From NCBI GenBank assembly GCA_947184155.2, contig CAMXCT020001513.1, positions 27,501 to 91,500 of the forward strand: 64,000 bases of DNA, written 5' to 3'. The notes under the pieces were generated by a model. The model did not search any database. It was not told the origin of the DNA and saw only the letters and a list, made by a program, of their open reading frames with translations. Of this stretch, positions 10,631 through 22,032 are shown in pieces (the first letter of the stretch is position 1; every line of letters begins with the position of its first letter). Origin of the DNA: Cladocopium goreaui (lineage: Eukaryota; Sar; Dinophyceae; Suessiales; Symbiodiniaceae). Both the position numbers and the translations under genes were made by a program.

Positions 10631-12029
10631 CTGTGCCCAATGGATAGCCGAGATCACAAGATGATCACATAACTGTTATAGGTTGGATTCGATTTGCCCA
10701 TATTGGGGGATGATCATCAATCCATTTCATACGGTTTTCTTCATTGTTTTTAGTTCATGATAATGAAGCATTGATATTGTTTTCTATTGATAGCGGCTGC
10801 TGTTTATATACAATTACACTTGATATACCATACTTTGGATGTGTTGATGAATATATAGACATCTCAGAAAACTCTTCCTCTCTCTCTCTCGTTCTCTCTT
10901 TCTCCATGATTTTGCGACATTTTGCAAGCACCAACTTTCGCAGTGCTGTCTCGCAACCAATGTATACGTCCTTCCAAATCTCGGAGAGACGAGAGGCGCA
11001 TTAGCCAGAACTTTGCCATGTCAGCTGGTCACCATTGGGAACATGAAAAAACGTGAAGATGTGATAATTATCCGATTTTAAAAAGGCCATGTCTTTTTTT
11101 CACTGGATATATTGGATGTTACATGATGTTACATGGCTGGTGTATTGATTTTACCTCGGTACCAAAAAAAACACACACACAGCCCATACAACCCCCATTC
11201 CTGCACGTCGACTGGGCTAGACAAACCGCCGCAAATCACTGCGGATTTCCCATTGGTGAACAGTTTGTCGCGGCTCGGGGGCTGGATATATCTTTGATCC
11301 AGCTCTCGTTATCTCATCTGCCACCTGAGTGTCGTTGTGGAGGAAACATGTGAGAGGAGTTGCGCGGGGTTGAGACTTGGTGAAACATGGAAAGAGGATG
11401 CGCTCAAAGATATGCAGTGCATTGAGTGTAAGAGATCTATCCACATTGATTGAACAAACATGAGACTTAAACCCCCCAGATCCCAGTATGTTTGTGGTCG
11501 ACACCTCGCTGGTTGGTGGTTGCAACCCATCATACACCTGATAAATCATGATAAATCTTAGTCAGTTTCGAAAAGTTTACCAATATTTTACGGCGTACGG
11601 GCGACAACAAAAACGAATATCTGGAACCACCAGCCAAATGCATTGGTTTTCATAAATCCATATCATACATCAAATCCACTTCAATCAGTCTCAGCTTTCA
11701 TCCATTCCAAATTGGGACCACGTTGCATATTCAACTAAAAGAACCATATTGGACGAAGATTTGGTCGCACCATTATTGGCTGGTTACACCCTCATATTTT
11801 GCCTGTCCCATCCCCCCAACAGAAAAAGACCCCTCCCAGAAACCATGGCTTAGTATATAAAAGATTTACACATATTTACACATATTTGGGACATACAGTG
11901 GATGGTTGCGAAATCCGAATCACCAGTTGAAAACGGTGGTAAGCATCTTTCAACCATCCTTTTGGTGATGCAGGATTTCGCAACCATCCAGAGTAGAAAA
12001 GGGGTGTTTGAATATTGGCAGGATGGGGT
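10631..12029. other. AT-rich intron or spacer with two weak exon candidates
   Basis: GC-richer patches at about 10915-10975 (minus-strand ALRKLVLAKCR after an AG) and 11215-11330 could be exons but lack clear signals at both ends. The rest is AT-rich with a TCTC run near 10875-10905 and no recognised repeat. Confidence 0.35.
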
Positions 12030-12104
12030 TCGTTCAATCCCAATGCTTTGGGCCCCAGCTTGAAGCTGCCGGGAGAGGCATGGCCGGTGCCGACGCTGCC
12101 CACG
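12030..12104 (-). CDS. Possible exon, glycine-rich
   Basis: An acceptor-like CTTGTGGGCAG precedes a GC-rich segment; one frame reads VGSVGTGHASPGSFKLGPKA. All three frames are open over most of it, and no convincing donor is seen, so frame and 3' end are uncertain. The strong GC contrast with its flanks is the main support. Confidence 0.3.
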
Positions 12105-12808
12105 CTGCCCACAAGGCATGGAGACGTCGTTGCCTATCGCCAGAAGCTAATGGGTGGATCTACCGTGGATAAATCTACAGTTGGAAAGGTGAACATAAAA
12201 CATCACAAACCTAAATTTTACCAAAGATAGCCCTGAATTTAACCAATGGATGGGTTTAATTTAGTTCGCAAAAAATGCAGGACATCATATGTTTGCTCAT
12301 CATATAGAGATTTCCTGCAAACTCCGTCAGAGCTCAAAAAGGTCACCTGCTGGTGTGTCTTCACATCGGCGACCATCGGCAACCAAACTTGTGTCATTGG
12401 CATGGAGTTGGCCAAGTGGTTGTCTAACATCGAAACCATGTCAAAGGAGGCACCAAACAAATCATCCCTCGAAAATATTCGAAAATTAGATCACAAAGAT
12501 AACTTGAGTACTGGATGTTCCGTTGTTGGGATTGTTGGCTTCCATGACTTCGCATCGCAGCCAAACACCCCAAATTTTCACGCCGGAACTACAATTCACC
12601 GAACTAAATCGCCGTTGGATCGCGCACTATGAGCACACTGCATGCCTCCCAACCAGAGGTACTTGGGGTGGATGCTTCAAAAAAACAGATTTAGGCTCGT
12701 CAACAGTTGAGAGTCTGGATGAAGCATGGGGCTGAAGTGGGCTGAATGAAAGCTGTGATGGCACAGGAGCGCAACGGCTGTCTCCGTTGCTAGGTTCCTG
12801 CTGCGCTT

Positions 12809-12842
12809 CATGTAGCGCTTCCTGTTGGTCTTGCAGCGGTCA
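12809..12842. repeat. Dispersed short repeat, copy 1
   Basis: CGCTTCCTGTTGGTCTTGCA followed by GCGGTCA is repeated with two transitions at 15845-15872. The plus strand has the shape of a splice acceptor (TTGGTCTTGCAG|CGG); the minus strand reads DRCKTNRKR at both places. Its nature is unknown. Confidence 0.55.
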
Positions 12843-13894
12843 TTGGATGGATAGAACGCCTTTGAAAACACATAAATTCCACCAAAATTCCACCAAATCA
12901 TGCCATGTTTGATTGACATCGTAGTACCTCGTTCGCCCCGTCATTCCAAATTCGTGTACATTACTGCAACGCGTTGAAACAATGTCACCTTCACTTTTTC
13001 GCTTGACCACTGCACGAAATGGTCGCTGTGTGAGATTTGCATAGGCAACCGACCTCCGAGTGAAGGGGTTTTAATCTGACGATGAGCTGATGCTGACAAT
13101 TTCTCTCCTGATTATCCGGGGATGGTTAAAACATGCTAAAACCGTAAAACCTATGATAAAAAATATTTGGTGGGGATGGACCCCGCATAACTTCCACCTT
13201 TTTTGATATTCACCAGCGGCAATTGCCCATGGCCAAATGTCCCGCAGCCACTTATATCAGAGGCGTGCACGGCCAAAGTCTACACACAAAGTTTTGTTAA
13301 GAATCAAGGCAAAACTCCTCATGCAATAAACATATGAGCCACTGACAAGATATAGTGGCGCATGGGCATCCCATTGTATGATTGTTATTATAATCCCTAT
13401 CAAATGATCGCTGTCCATACCCCTTTTTGATGAATCAACCACCCATGACGCCCATGTTTACTGTGTAATGTTCCTTACCATCAAGGAAGGCGGTGTCTTG
13501 CCACGTTGCATATGTTACTTCATGAAAGGATACACCCCTTGAACGTAGCGTGGAACCCCAGACTGGCCATGTTCATTGTTTGCGTTGCATGTGAATTTGA
13601 GGGGTGTACTGATCACGTACCCATCGTTTCAAACGTCAGCTACTCAAGTGTCTTTGGCCGCGATTCTCTCCATGTGCGGCCGCAGCTGTCGGACAACATC
13701 CCAGAGTCTAAAAACAAATGTCTCAAAATTCTGCACCCCACAATATCATACAATATCCCCCAATGATATCCAGAACAAAAACGGGATGCAGATTTTGCCC
13801 CTGCCGAAGGAAAAAAAACATGCCTTTGCTCTCTGGGCTCCACCATAGTATGCCAGATGGACTGTCAAGTCAAGTACACGTAAAATGTCAGATA

Positions 13895-13993
13895 CAGTTA
13901 TGGCCCTTTACCAGTTATAAGTACTTATAACCCCATTTATAGAATGTATAATCCCATTTATAACCAGTTGTAACTAATAAATGGCCACAACTG
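13895..13993. repeat. Family C inverted-repeat element
   Basis: It starts CAGTTATGGCCCTTTACCAG and ends AATGGCCACAACTG. The interior has TATAAGTACTTATAACCCCA and AGAATGTATAATCCCATTTA. Better or worse copies lie at 23864-23963, 32513-32617, 43616-43699, 45692-45798, 49723-49809 and 63900-63983. Confidence 0.8.
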
Positions 13994-13997
13994 TAGA

Positions 13998-14300
13998 GTG
14001 TCAGAATGCCAGATAAAATGCCAGATGGAACGCCTGAATATCATACGTGAGCTAGAATGCCAAATCACATGCAGAATATATGTCAGCTAGAATAACGCCT
14101 GATAGAACGGCAGCATACCTGTGGTATGTGTCAAATAAAATGTCAGAACATATGCAAGATAGAATGTCTAATAAACTGTCATATCGAAGACAAAAGAGCC
14201 AAGTAGAATGTCAAAATATTTGTCAGATACAGTGTCAAATGCCAGATAGAATGCTAGCATTTAGGTCAGATAGAATGTCAAATCAAATGTAAGAATTCTT
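13998..14300. repeat. Degenerate 12-bp minisatellite (AGAATGCCAGAT)
   Basis: Variants of AGAATGCCAGAT and AAATGTCAGAT repeat irregularly. The same unit forms the array at 45065-45532, and the sequence just after both arrays is also alike (GTCGGGATCACTCGAAGTAA here, GGGGATCACACGAAGTAAAG there), so the two loci derive from one dispersed unit. Confidence 0.8.
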
Positions 14301-14744
14301 AATGTCAGTTGGTCGGGATCACTCGAAGTAATTCAAACCATGGGGTGGGGTGGGGTTCCCAATTTCGAGACAAATCCAACGAGATCATTGCTTCCCGTGC
14401 CTCCCTCAATCTCCCTAAATAGGCCCTCACAATGAACGGATTAGGGGAGGGAGTATACGGAAGTATGAAGAATATATAAGAATATGACGTCCGAAGTCCG
14501 AAGCAGGGCTCACAATGCTTCCAGTGGCGAAGTTGCATGTTGTCACTGTCAGTATACCTAGTATACATGAACACAAACCAGAGCTGATGAGACTGATTGT
14601 TCTCAATTCAAGCACTAGCCAGGAAAAAAAAACACTGGAAGCAGCCTTTCCTGATCGAATTGTCGCCACCTTTTATAGTTGAGCAAATCGAGGGAAAAAA
14701 TAGCGGATGAGCCACCGGTTTCCTTGGCCAAGCCTTGGACTGAA

Positions 14745-15052
14745 AATAATGATGATCAACGTGATAAACCAAGGGATTTTTGTTGGGTACCATATCTTCA
14801 AGCAAACCCAAATCCTCAGCTCATCCATTGATGTCTCTACAGGAACAAGAAAAAAACAGCAAAGGTGTTAAAACTGTTTGTATTTCTTCATTCTCATTCG
14901 GTTTAAAATGCTCTGAGCAGATTCAAAAGGCACTCAAGAACACTGACGGCAACTTTTCCTGATCGTCAACACCCAGCTCGGAAGTGGTCCTCATGGTTTC
15001 TCACTTGCTCCTGGATTCTTGCCCTCCTTCGCTTCTGTCTGCACACCTGCAC
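14745..15052. repeat. Dispersed repeat with coding end, copy 1
   Basis: About 300 bp are clearly similar to 17545-17870 in the same orientation, with shared blocks such as ATGATGATCAACGTGAT, CTACAGGAACAAG, CATGGTTTCTCACT and TTCGCTTCTGTCTG. On the minus strand both copies end a reading frame with QTEAKE(G/S)KNPGASEKP and a stop, so coding sequence is part of the repeat. Confidence 0.75.
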
Positions 15053-15420
15053 CCGCGGAATCTTCCGGCTGCGCTGGGGGATCATCCGGTTTGGTGCCAT
15101 GGACACCACTGCTTTCTGCAGAAACCAACGATCCCACGCCGTCGCCGGCGGGACCTTCGGGGGCCGCAGCGGGGGACTGAAGGTCTGCCTCGCCGACATT
15201 GGCCGCGCCGACATTGGCCTCGCCGACATTGGCCTCGACAACATTGACGTGCCCAGCACCGTTGCCTCCTTGCACCACGGGCGCAGGCGGACGGTTCCAC
15301 CGAGGAACGAAGATTGGAGCTGCTGGGCCACGGTCAATGTGCATTCGCGGAGGAGCGTCCAAACCAAGGGCGTGAACAAGGTGCAAGTCGCTCATCGGGA
15401 GTGATGCAAGTCGAGCCGCT
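14991..15420 (-). CDS. 3' end of a reading frame, alanine/proline-rich
   Basis: The minus strand is open and GC-rich from about 15420 to a stop at 14991-14993. It reads LASLPMSDLHLVHALGLDAP, then a proline-rich segment, then a threefold VVEANVGEANVGAANVGEAD repeat, and ends QTEAKEGKNPGASEKP. The last 16 residues and the stop are conserved in the second copy near 17814, which argues that this frame was translated. No domain is recognised. The upstream part (15430-15540) has a different open frame, so an intron or frame break is likely near 15425, where a 20-bp unit with GAGCCGCTACTGTATAAGCC is directly repeated. It could belong to a host gene family or a retroelement. Confidence 0.5.
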
Positions 15421-15844
15421 ACTGTATAAGCCGAGCCGCTACTGTATAAGCCGATCTTTGAGCCAAGACTCTTCCAGAAACATCCCAAATGCATCGCGAT
15501 TGACAACTCCCCTGGAAGCTACCTCTGATTTGGAGGATGAAAGTCGCCCTGAGCTCTCTTTGGTCCAGAAATTCCACTATAGTTGAACACAAAAGATGAC
15601 TGTTACATACATACTGTCACTACAAGATCTGATGTATCAAAAAGTGTCATACTTCCGCACTCTAAGACATCATTGGTGCAGTCGGCACCCAATTTTTGTA
15701 CACCTCGCAGCACAATCCGTTCAGAGGTTCCAGTGGACAGGTGGTCCACCTGAGAGCTGTGGAGCCTCCCACCAAGCAATGGGGAGAGGCCTCCAATCCT
15801 CAAACGTTTGTGCTTTGACACGAGCCGCAGCCGCGGTTCCCCGC

Positions 15845-15872
15845 TTTCTGTTGGTTTTGCAGCGGTCAGAGA
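15845..15872. repeat. Dispersed short repeat, copy 2
   Basis: CGCTTTCTGTTGGTTTTGCA followed by GCGGTCA matches 12809-12842 with C/T changes. The minus strand around it stays open for over 300 nt (15603-15923), but no splice or start signal settles whether it is coding. Confidence 0.5.
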
Positions 15873-15925
15873 TGCTTTGAGAATCTTGGAAAAATGTCCA
15901 TAGGCAACCTGCAACCTCTGCAAGG

Positions 15926-15927
<2 letters not shown>

Positions 15928-15963
<36 letters not shown>
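15928..15963. repeat. (GAT)n microsatellite
   Basis: Eleven or more consecutive GAT units. Confidence 0.95.
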
Positions 15964-15965
<2 letters not shown>

Positions 15966-17544
15966 CTGCTTGTGATTTCACCCCTGCCCGAAAATGTGAG
16001 AGTCAATTTGAATCATCGCAGGGTTTGAAAAAGAAGAAGTGTTTAAAACCACTGAGTGGTTTGTATGTGAACATTGATTCAAATTCCAGATGTCCACCAT
16101 AATTTTCGCCATTGAAATTGCAACTTTTTTGTGGGCTAGATATACCCCATTTTCGGACAAACTCAATTCATATTGTTGCTTATATCATGTTATATCCAAT
16201 ATTAAATCCCCAGTGTTTCATCAGAATACCTGGTCCTATTTTTTCCCAATCAACATGCTCCTGATGAACGACCAGTACCCTGCAGTTGACTCTCCAAAGT
16301 TGTGATCCGAAAAAAAAACATGTGCGTGCACTCAACAAAAAAACATATTGTAAATAGTAATACGCTCCGTGGGAGCACCAAGGTGAATCAAGTTTAGAAC
16401 GGCTTGAAAAACATCTGGCAAGCTCTAGACAGCCACTTTCCACCAACCAGCCATGCTTGGACGAGGTCACATGAACGTAAGGTTGCCCATGGCCTATCAT
16501 CCAGCATCCACTTGTCGCATCCCGTCACTGGTGCGGGTCGTCCATCCAGAAATCTTAATGAATTGCTGCATGCTGACCATCCCAAGGACGTTGATGAAAA
16601 AATCATCGTTTGTCATGGTGAAATCCCAGTGTTGACGAAAAAAACACGATTTAATCATTCCCAAAGTTTTGACGGTGCGTTAGAAGGGATAGCAACAATC
16701 GTGGGAGTTGGGTTATCCGAGAAGAGCCCACAAGTCCATATTCAGCACCGTCATGAGATTTTCCATCTTGGCCCACAGCAATGAGTTTCACTCTCCAATG
16801 TCACTGTGGGCGGGGCATCACCCGAAATAAAGAATCGGCCAGCCATTTCTGGGTGAAACACATCAACGACTGCAGAGTTGCTTTACCCTAATAGCGATTT
16901 CTTTCCCCAAAGAATGGTTGTCACTAATATTCATGTTTTCATTCATATATGTGTATTTATACATATATTATATATATCATATATTATATGTATAATTACA
17001 TATGTAGAGAGAGAGAGAGAGACACCAAAAAGATTCAAAAGAAACTTGACATTCACTTAGGATATTATATACTTTTCTATCTGGGGGCTGCTGTAGTTGC
17101 CCCACTAATTGATTGCCAAACAAATCCATCTGGGACGCGCAACATCATACCAATATGGCTATGGGTCAAGTGCTTAGGTATCCCTGAACTGGATGGCTCT
17201 CTGAATATCTCACTTGGCCCGATCATAAAATATTGGAGGTATTTAGATCAAGCTCTGTTGAAGGGCCCATGTTTGAAACCATTTCAAGGTTCTGGTCTGG
17301 GTTGTTTTACGGTTGGATGTTTGGGTTTACCACAGAAAACCACCACTTTACCACAGAACACTCATACGCAGACCAGTCATAACATGCACCAACACTTTTG
17401 TTGACCATACTTGACCCATACACAGAAGTCAAAATCTCTGCCCTGTGCCGTAAAAAACGCCAGAGATTACCTCACCCTCCATACTTCCGCAAGCCAAGCG
17501 GGTGGAGCGAGGTTTCTTGGCCGAACCGGCCTTCGTGGCCATTT

Positions 17545-17870
17545 TTGCATGGTAAAATGATGATCAACGTGATCAACCAGTGGATTTTTGAGTACTCCAT
17601 GAATTTTCAAACCCAATTCATCCCAAATCAAGAGCTTATCCATTGGTGTCACTACAGGAACAAGGAGAAGCAGCAAACATGTGGAAACTTTTGTTTTTTC
17701 CTTCATTCTTGTTCCGTTAGAACTTCTGTTGAGGAGATTCAAACACTAACAAGCGCCACTCACAGATACTTGAAGGCAACTTGGACACTCAGCTCAGAAA
17801 TCTCACAAGGTCGTCATGGTTTCTCACTGGCTCCTGGATTCTTGCTCTCCTTCGCTTCTGTCTGGTTCAC
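17545..17870. repeat. Dispersed repeat with coding end, copy 2
   Basis: This is the partner of 14745-15052. The minus strand reads NQTEAKESKNPGASEKP and stops at 17814-17816. Upstream coding frames are shifted relative to copy 1, so this copy looks like a degraded paralogue or fragment. Confidence 0.7.
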
Positions 17871-18422
17871 ATCTGCACGTTCGACATTTTGGAGCTGCGC
17901 TGGCAGCTTTATGGCCCAGTCATTGCCTCATGCGTTCTGATCTGGCCTTCGGTTCCCTTGGTGGACATGCCAACAACCAGGAAATTCATCGTGGCTGGGA
18001 CCATTGAATTTTCCAACAAACTCTCAATGATGATTACGCTCTCTGGCCCACTTCTCAAATTGATCAACGGATTGTTCATCGTGATCAAAGGGCCGAACCC
18101 ATTCAACAAATACACTGACACATGTACAAACCAGACTAATTACATGAAATCCAATTTCTCATGGACGACAAGTCCCGCTTGTGCTGGTTGAATCATTTTG
18201 GACGGTAATTGTGTCGGTGAAACGGTGAAACCATGTTAAACCACCACTTTTGCTGCAAAAACGACCTAAGTGACCGATTTCGCCGTTAAAGCCATCCTTT
18301 TTCATTATTTTTCTATGATGTTTCATCATTGTTCCATGATTTTTCATCATTTTTCCATGCTAACCCCAACGTTTTTTCCCTCCCCACCCCAAGCCCCCAA
18401 GCCCCCAAGGTCCCAAGCCCAC

Positions 18423-18563
18423 CTGCGCCGCCGGCCGTCCGGGTCCACCAGGGCGCGGGGCGCCGCAGCGGCGGCAGAAGTTGGCATCCGCGGCGAAGGC
18501 GCTGCCACACTTGGCGCAGGCCTCGGGTCCGGCGGAGGAGGATTCACAGTTGAGGATTACCCT
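18423..18563 (-). CDS. Zinc-ribbon exon
   Basis: The 47-codon exon is in phase 0 at both ends. It starts after TTTACCAG|AGGGTA, an acceptor contributed by the end of the family A element at 18558-18663, and ends CAG|GTGGGC. It encodes a CxxC...CxxC ribbon: EACAKCGSAFAADANFCRRC followed by GAPRPGGPGRPAAQ. Paired CxxC knuckles spaced like this bind one zinc ion in small zinc-ribbon (DZR-like) domains; in this protein it probably serves for protein or nucleic acid contact. The preceding exon candidate at 20948-20994 also ends in phase 0. The zinc-ribbon call is firm; the acceptor choice is inferred. Confidence 0.8.
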
Positions 18564-18663
18564 CTGGTAAACTAACAGTTTGCTATTGAAAATGGCCATC
18601 TATAGTGGATTTTCCCATTAAAAATGGTGATTTTCAATAGCTATGTTAAATTACCAGAGGGTA
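18558..18663. repeat. Family A inverted-repeat element abutting an exon
   Basis: It runs from TACCCTCTGGTAAACTAACA to AATTACCAGAGGGTA with inverted ends and the palindromic core CTATTGAAAATGGCC...GATTTTCAATAG. TA at both outer edges fits a TA target site. On the minus strand its last bases are an acceptor (ACCAG|AGGGTA) leading straight into the zinc-ribbon exon. Confidence 0.9.
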
Positions 18664-18919
18664 ACAACCAATATATTGGCAATATAAAGCCCCATTAACA
18701 TCCAATTTGCTATGGTTCCAAAATGGCCATATAGTTACAAAATAGATATAGTTATCTACCACTAACTATATAGATATAACCATATCTACCATTCATTAAC
18801 TATATCTGGTTGGTGGTTGAGCCACCCCTCTGAAATATATCTAGTGATATAGTAAGTCTTGAAATATGTCCTAAGTCATAGTTTAACATCCAAATATTGA
18901 TGAAATCTAAGATCTATCA

Positions 18920-19027
18920 CTGGTTGGTGGTTGACCTACCCCTCTGAAAAATATGAGGTCGTCAGTTGGGATGATGAAATTCCCAATATATGGAAGTTCA
19001 TAGAAAATATTCCAAAGCACCAACCAG
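18920..19027. repeat. Family B inverted-repeat element
   Basis: Ends CTGGTTGGTGGTT and GCACCAACCAG are inverted; the core is CCCCTCTGAAAAATATGAGG and GGGATGATGAAATTCCCAAT. A left-end fragment of the same family lies at about 18806-18840. Confidence 0.85.
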
Positions 19028-19256
19028 AATATGTTTATCCCAAGAGTTGGTTGATTACTGTATTATAATAACTTACAATTTGAAACCAACTGGAAAATCA
19101 TGGAAAATGAATAAATGGAAATTGTTGGGTAATAAGGATGGGTACATGGCATGGTTAGATTAACAGTTGGGGAAAAGATGGTTGGAACATGATTTCTCAG
19201 AACATGTTTGTTTTAAATTGTAAATGGGATTTCAAGCATGATTTTTCAATACATAT

Positions 19257-19348
19257 CTGGTTGGTGGTTGAGTCACCCGCCTGAGAAATATGAAAGTCAG
19301 ATTGGATCATCATCCCAACTATTGGGGAAAATAAACAATGTTCCAAAC
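19257..19348. repeat. Family B inverted-repeat element
   Basis: Ends CTGGTTGGTGGTTGAG and CAAACCACCAATCAG; interior diverged but colinear with the other copies. Confidence 0.8.
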
Positions 19349-19821
19349 CACCAATCAGATATATATGTCTATAGTTTTTAAATTGAATTTGCTATAACTG
19401 GTTGTCAATGGGATACATTCCATAAATGGGGTTTTGTTAGTACTAACTGGTAAAGGGCCATATGTGAAAAATTGGTGCTGTTTGCCCTAGATGTTGTGGC
19501 GATTTAATGATGATGTTCGATGACATTGAATGGTGAATTATATCATGATTATCATGGGGCTCATCAAGGGATCTATCATGGGATGTTTCATGGTGTTTGA
19601 ATGGGATTTATCATGGTATAATATAACACCATCATAATGGCTGAAAAAATCATGCTGGGATGATATAACACCGAATATTTATCATGGGATAAATGGGGTC
19701 ATTATGTTGTTTAACATCATATACCTTTCATGGTGCTAAACGTAGGGAATTTTCGGGAATGATCCATTTCATCATTAATAATACTAATCCCAGCAACCCC
19801 CAGCAACCCATCCATTCCCTA

Positions 19822-19917
19822 CAAGGTGTTACCCCATAGTTAGCTAAGTTGCTTTATACTATAGTTTTTTATGGGATTATAACCCATTTACAACTGGGGG
19901 GGGGGGGCACCACCTTG
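19822..19917. repeat. Family D inverted-repeat element
   Basis: Ends CAAGGTGTTACCCC and GGGGGGCACCACCTTG; the interior has TTAGCTAAGTTGCTTTATAC. It ends in a run of twelve G. It is preceded immediately by a family E-like fragment (about 19738-19820, TAGGGAATTTTCGGGAATGA). Confidence 0.75.
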
Positions 19918-20947
19918 TACCAGACGCACGAGTAAGTATAACTTGATCATTTCCATGGCGATTCTCATGGTGTTTTTGGTGTTTTTTTCATCCCAAGCTG
20001 GAGAGTTCGAACGACATGTTCTGACGATAAAAATTGAGAGTTTTTGACGTATTTTTTTTGGCTATTCCAACGGAGATAGAAAACAGGATTTGGGATGAAA
20101 AAGGTGATGTAATGGGGATATCCACTTGAGCAATGGCGAGGCTGAATGAAGAAAGGACAACTTGTGCACATGCGATCCAAAATAGCTAAAATCCAGGGGG
20201 CAATAGATTGGGGAATATTAGCATACACGAAGGGAATCCCTATCAACCAACCAATAAAAAGGGAAACATCGTGGTTAATTACCCAGAAAAATGTGGTAAT
20301 ATACCCATTCTGACTTGGGACATTTAGCAATTGTTACAGGCACTGGGAGGGTCTGAGAAACCATAACGCAATGTCCACTTGGTACGTGTGATGATGAAAC
20401 CACTCAGTACAGTATCATAAACCATGAAACGGAATATAGCCAGTGGACATATTTGATGGGATGCATGATATCTAGCCAAGTTGATATGTGTGATGATCAA
20501 AATATGGTATATGGTTGTGGTCCATTCGAATTTTTGGAATCCTAAGAGTGCGTATATACTGTAAAGCCCTATAATAAATGGTTTGATAACCACGCCCAAA
20601 TATGGGTGTACAATCCGTATTTTTTTGACCGTGGCACAATGTGGTATTTGGCTATCACAGCCAAGTTGTTGAAGGTTATCCTCTGGTGATTTAAGATAGC
20701 TAAAGAAAATCATCATTTGTAATAGGTAAATCATCTGTACATGAGCCATGATTAGCAGAGTCGGTAAACCAACACAAATGTGGATTTAACTGAACCAGAA
20801 ACAATGGTGATTTAACTAAACACTCATGAGAATTTCACTGGCCAAAGAAGAGGGACTCAAACCTGACAAACAGCAGAACTTCAGTGTCTCGCAGAACGGG
20901 TGCTTCGGATGATTGGATCTTTTGATCTTTTGATCCACTTCACCCAC

Positions 20948-20994
20948 CTCCAAGATCTCCAAGCCGGCCAGCTGCTGGCTCAGAACTGCTTCCC
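20948..20994 (-). CDS. Internal exon, short helical segment
   Basis: Acceptor CTTCCCCAG|GG and donor GAG|GTGGGT bracket 47 nt reading EAVLSQQLAGLEILE. It ends in phase 0, matching the phase-0 start of the zinc-ribbon exon at 18.5 kb, the next clear exon downstream. The sequence is amphipathic and helix-prone. Function unknown. Confidence 0.5.
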
Positions 20995-21094
20995 CTGGGG
21001 AAGGCAATTATCTTGCCATTCCTTGCCGGGGTGGTACACCTTGCCAGGAAAACCCCATGGGTTTCACGCTCCACGTATCAAAGTTGCGAGGGAG

Positions 21095-21211
21095 CTTGGC
21101 CGCAGGCCGCGCTTGGAGATGACCAACCGGACTTCCTCTCGCGGCGCTTCGCGCGAAATGGCAACCGCCCTCCGGGCTCCGGCTGCCTTGTGCAGACTCT
21201 CTCTGCCATCG
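21095..21211 (-). CDS. GC-rich exon-like block, strand uncertain
   Basis: The block at 21010-21330 is GC-rich and open in several frames on both strands. On the minus strand, after GATTCAG, one frame reads DGRESLHKAAGARRAVAISR then EAPREEVRLVISKRGLRP, charged and helix-like, which agrees with the direction of its neighbours. On the plus strand a 129-codon and a 160-codon frame also stay open. The donor is not clear. Coding is likely; strand and frame are provisional. Confidence 0.4.
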
Positions 21212-21965
21212 CTGAATCAGCGGGCCACCTCTGGCGGCTTGCGGAGCAAGGTGCGATCGTCCAGTATGGGCTTCCAACTGGTGCAGCCCCAGCAACTGCA
21301 GATGGTTCAGATTGTTGGGTGCATCAACTACTTGGGGGTGCAGTTGAAGCTATTAACAAGATTGAATATATTATATATATAGACATTTGCAAATTGTCAT
21401 GAGTAGAACTATAGTAAGTATGGAATTTTAAGCCACCATACTGTAACTGGGGATATAGGGCACCTACAACTATGGTGAAATATGGCCCCCACTTATCATG
21501 ATTCCACTGCACCCCAGCTCAATAAACCTTAGTTTAAGATAGTTTAAGCATTCAAGCAGTAGGCCCTTGATACAAGCACTTACCCTTTGGTAAACTAACA
21601 TAGACATAGCTATTGCTATCGAAAATGTAGCATTTATAGATGATTCAACTGTAACTATATTTTTTGTTTCTCCTCCAGGTTCAAGAAACTGCAGCATTTG
21701 GCGAAGCTTCGTGCCACGGCCTGGCAATTGGAAAAGTTCATCAATGGATACTGTTGATGATGCCCCCCACAACATATAAATTACTGATTGGTCATGTTTG
21801 GTCTATTGAAAAAGCCGTCTGGACTGGTATCACTGATATCTCCAATTTTTTGTTTTTGAAGTAGATTCAAAACCCATCTGAGTGTGATATATCTACCATA
21901 AATCCATTCTATATGTGTTGGGTATTGTTGGGTTGGGTGAGTCAGATTGAAGTATCGGGAGTTGC

Positions 21966-22032
21966 GTGCCATCTCCAAGAAGATTCCGCCGACTCCAACC
22001 CCGGCACCTGGAGCTTTGACCCACGAAAGATC
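21966..22032 (-). CDS. Possible exon
   Basis: The acceptor TGTGGCGTCAG|G is followed by a GC-rich segment; one minus frame reads LSWVKAPGAGVGVGGIFLEM. The plus strand is also open here (a frame with GTWSFDPRKILTPQLTPLLS). The nearby 22097-22280 stretch is open on both strands too. Function unknown. Confidence 0.35.
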
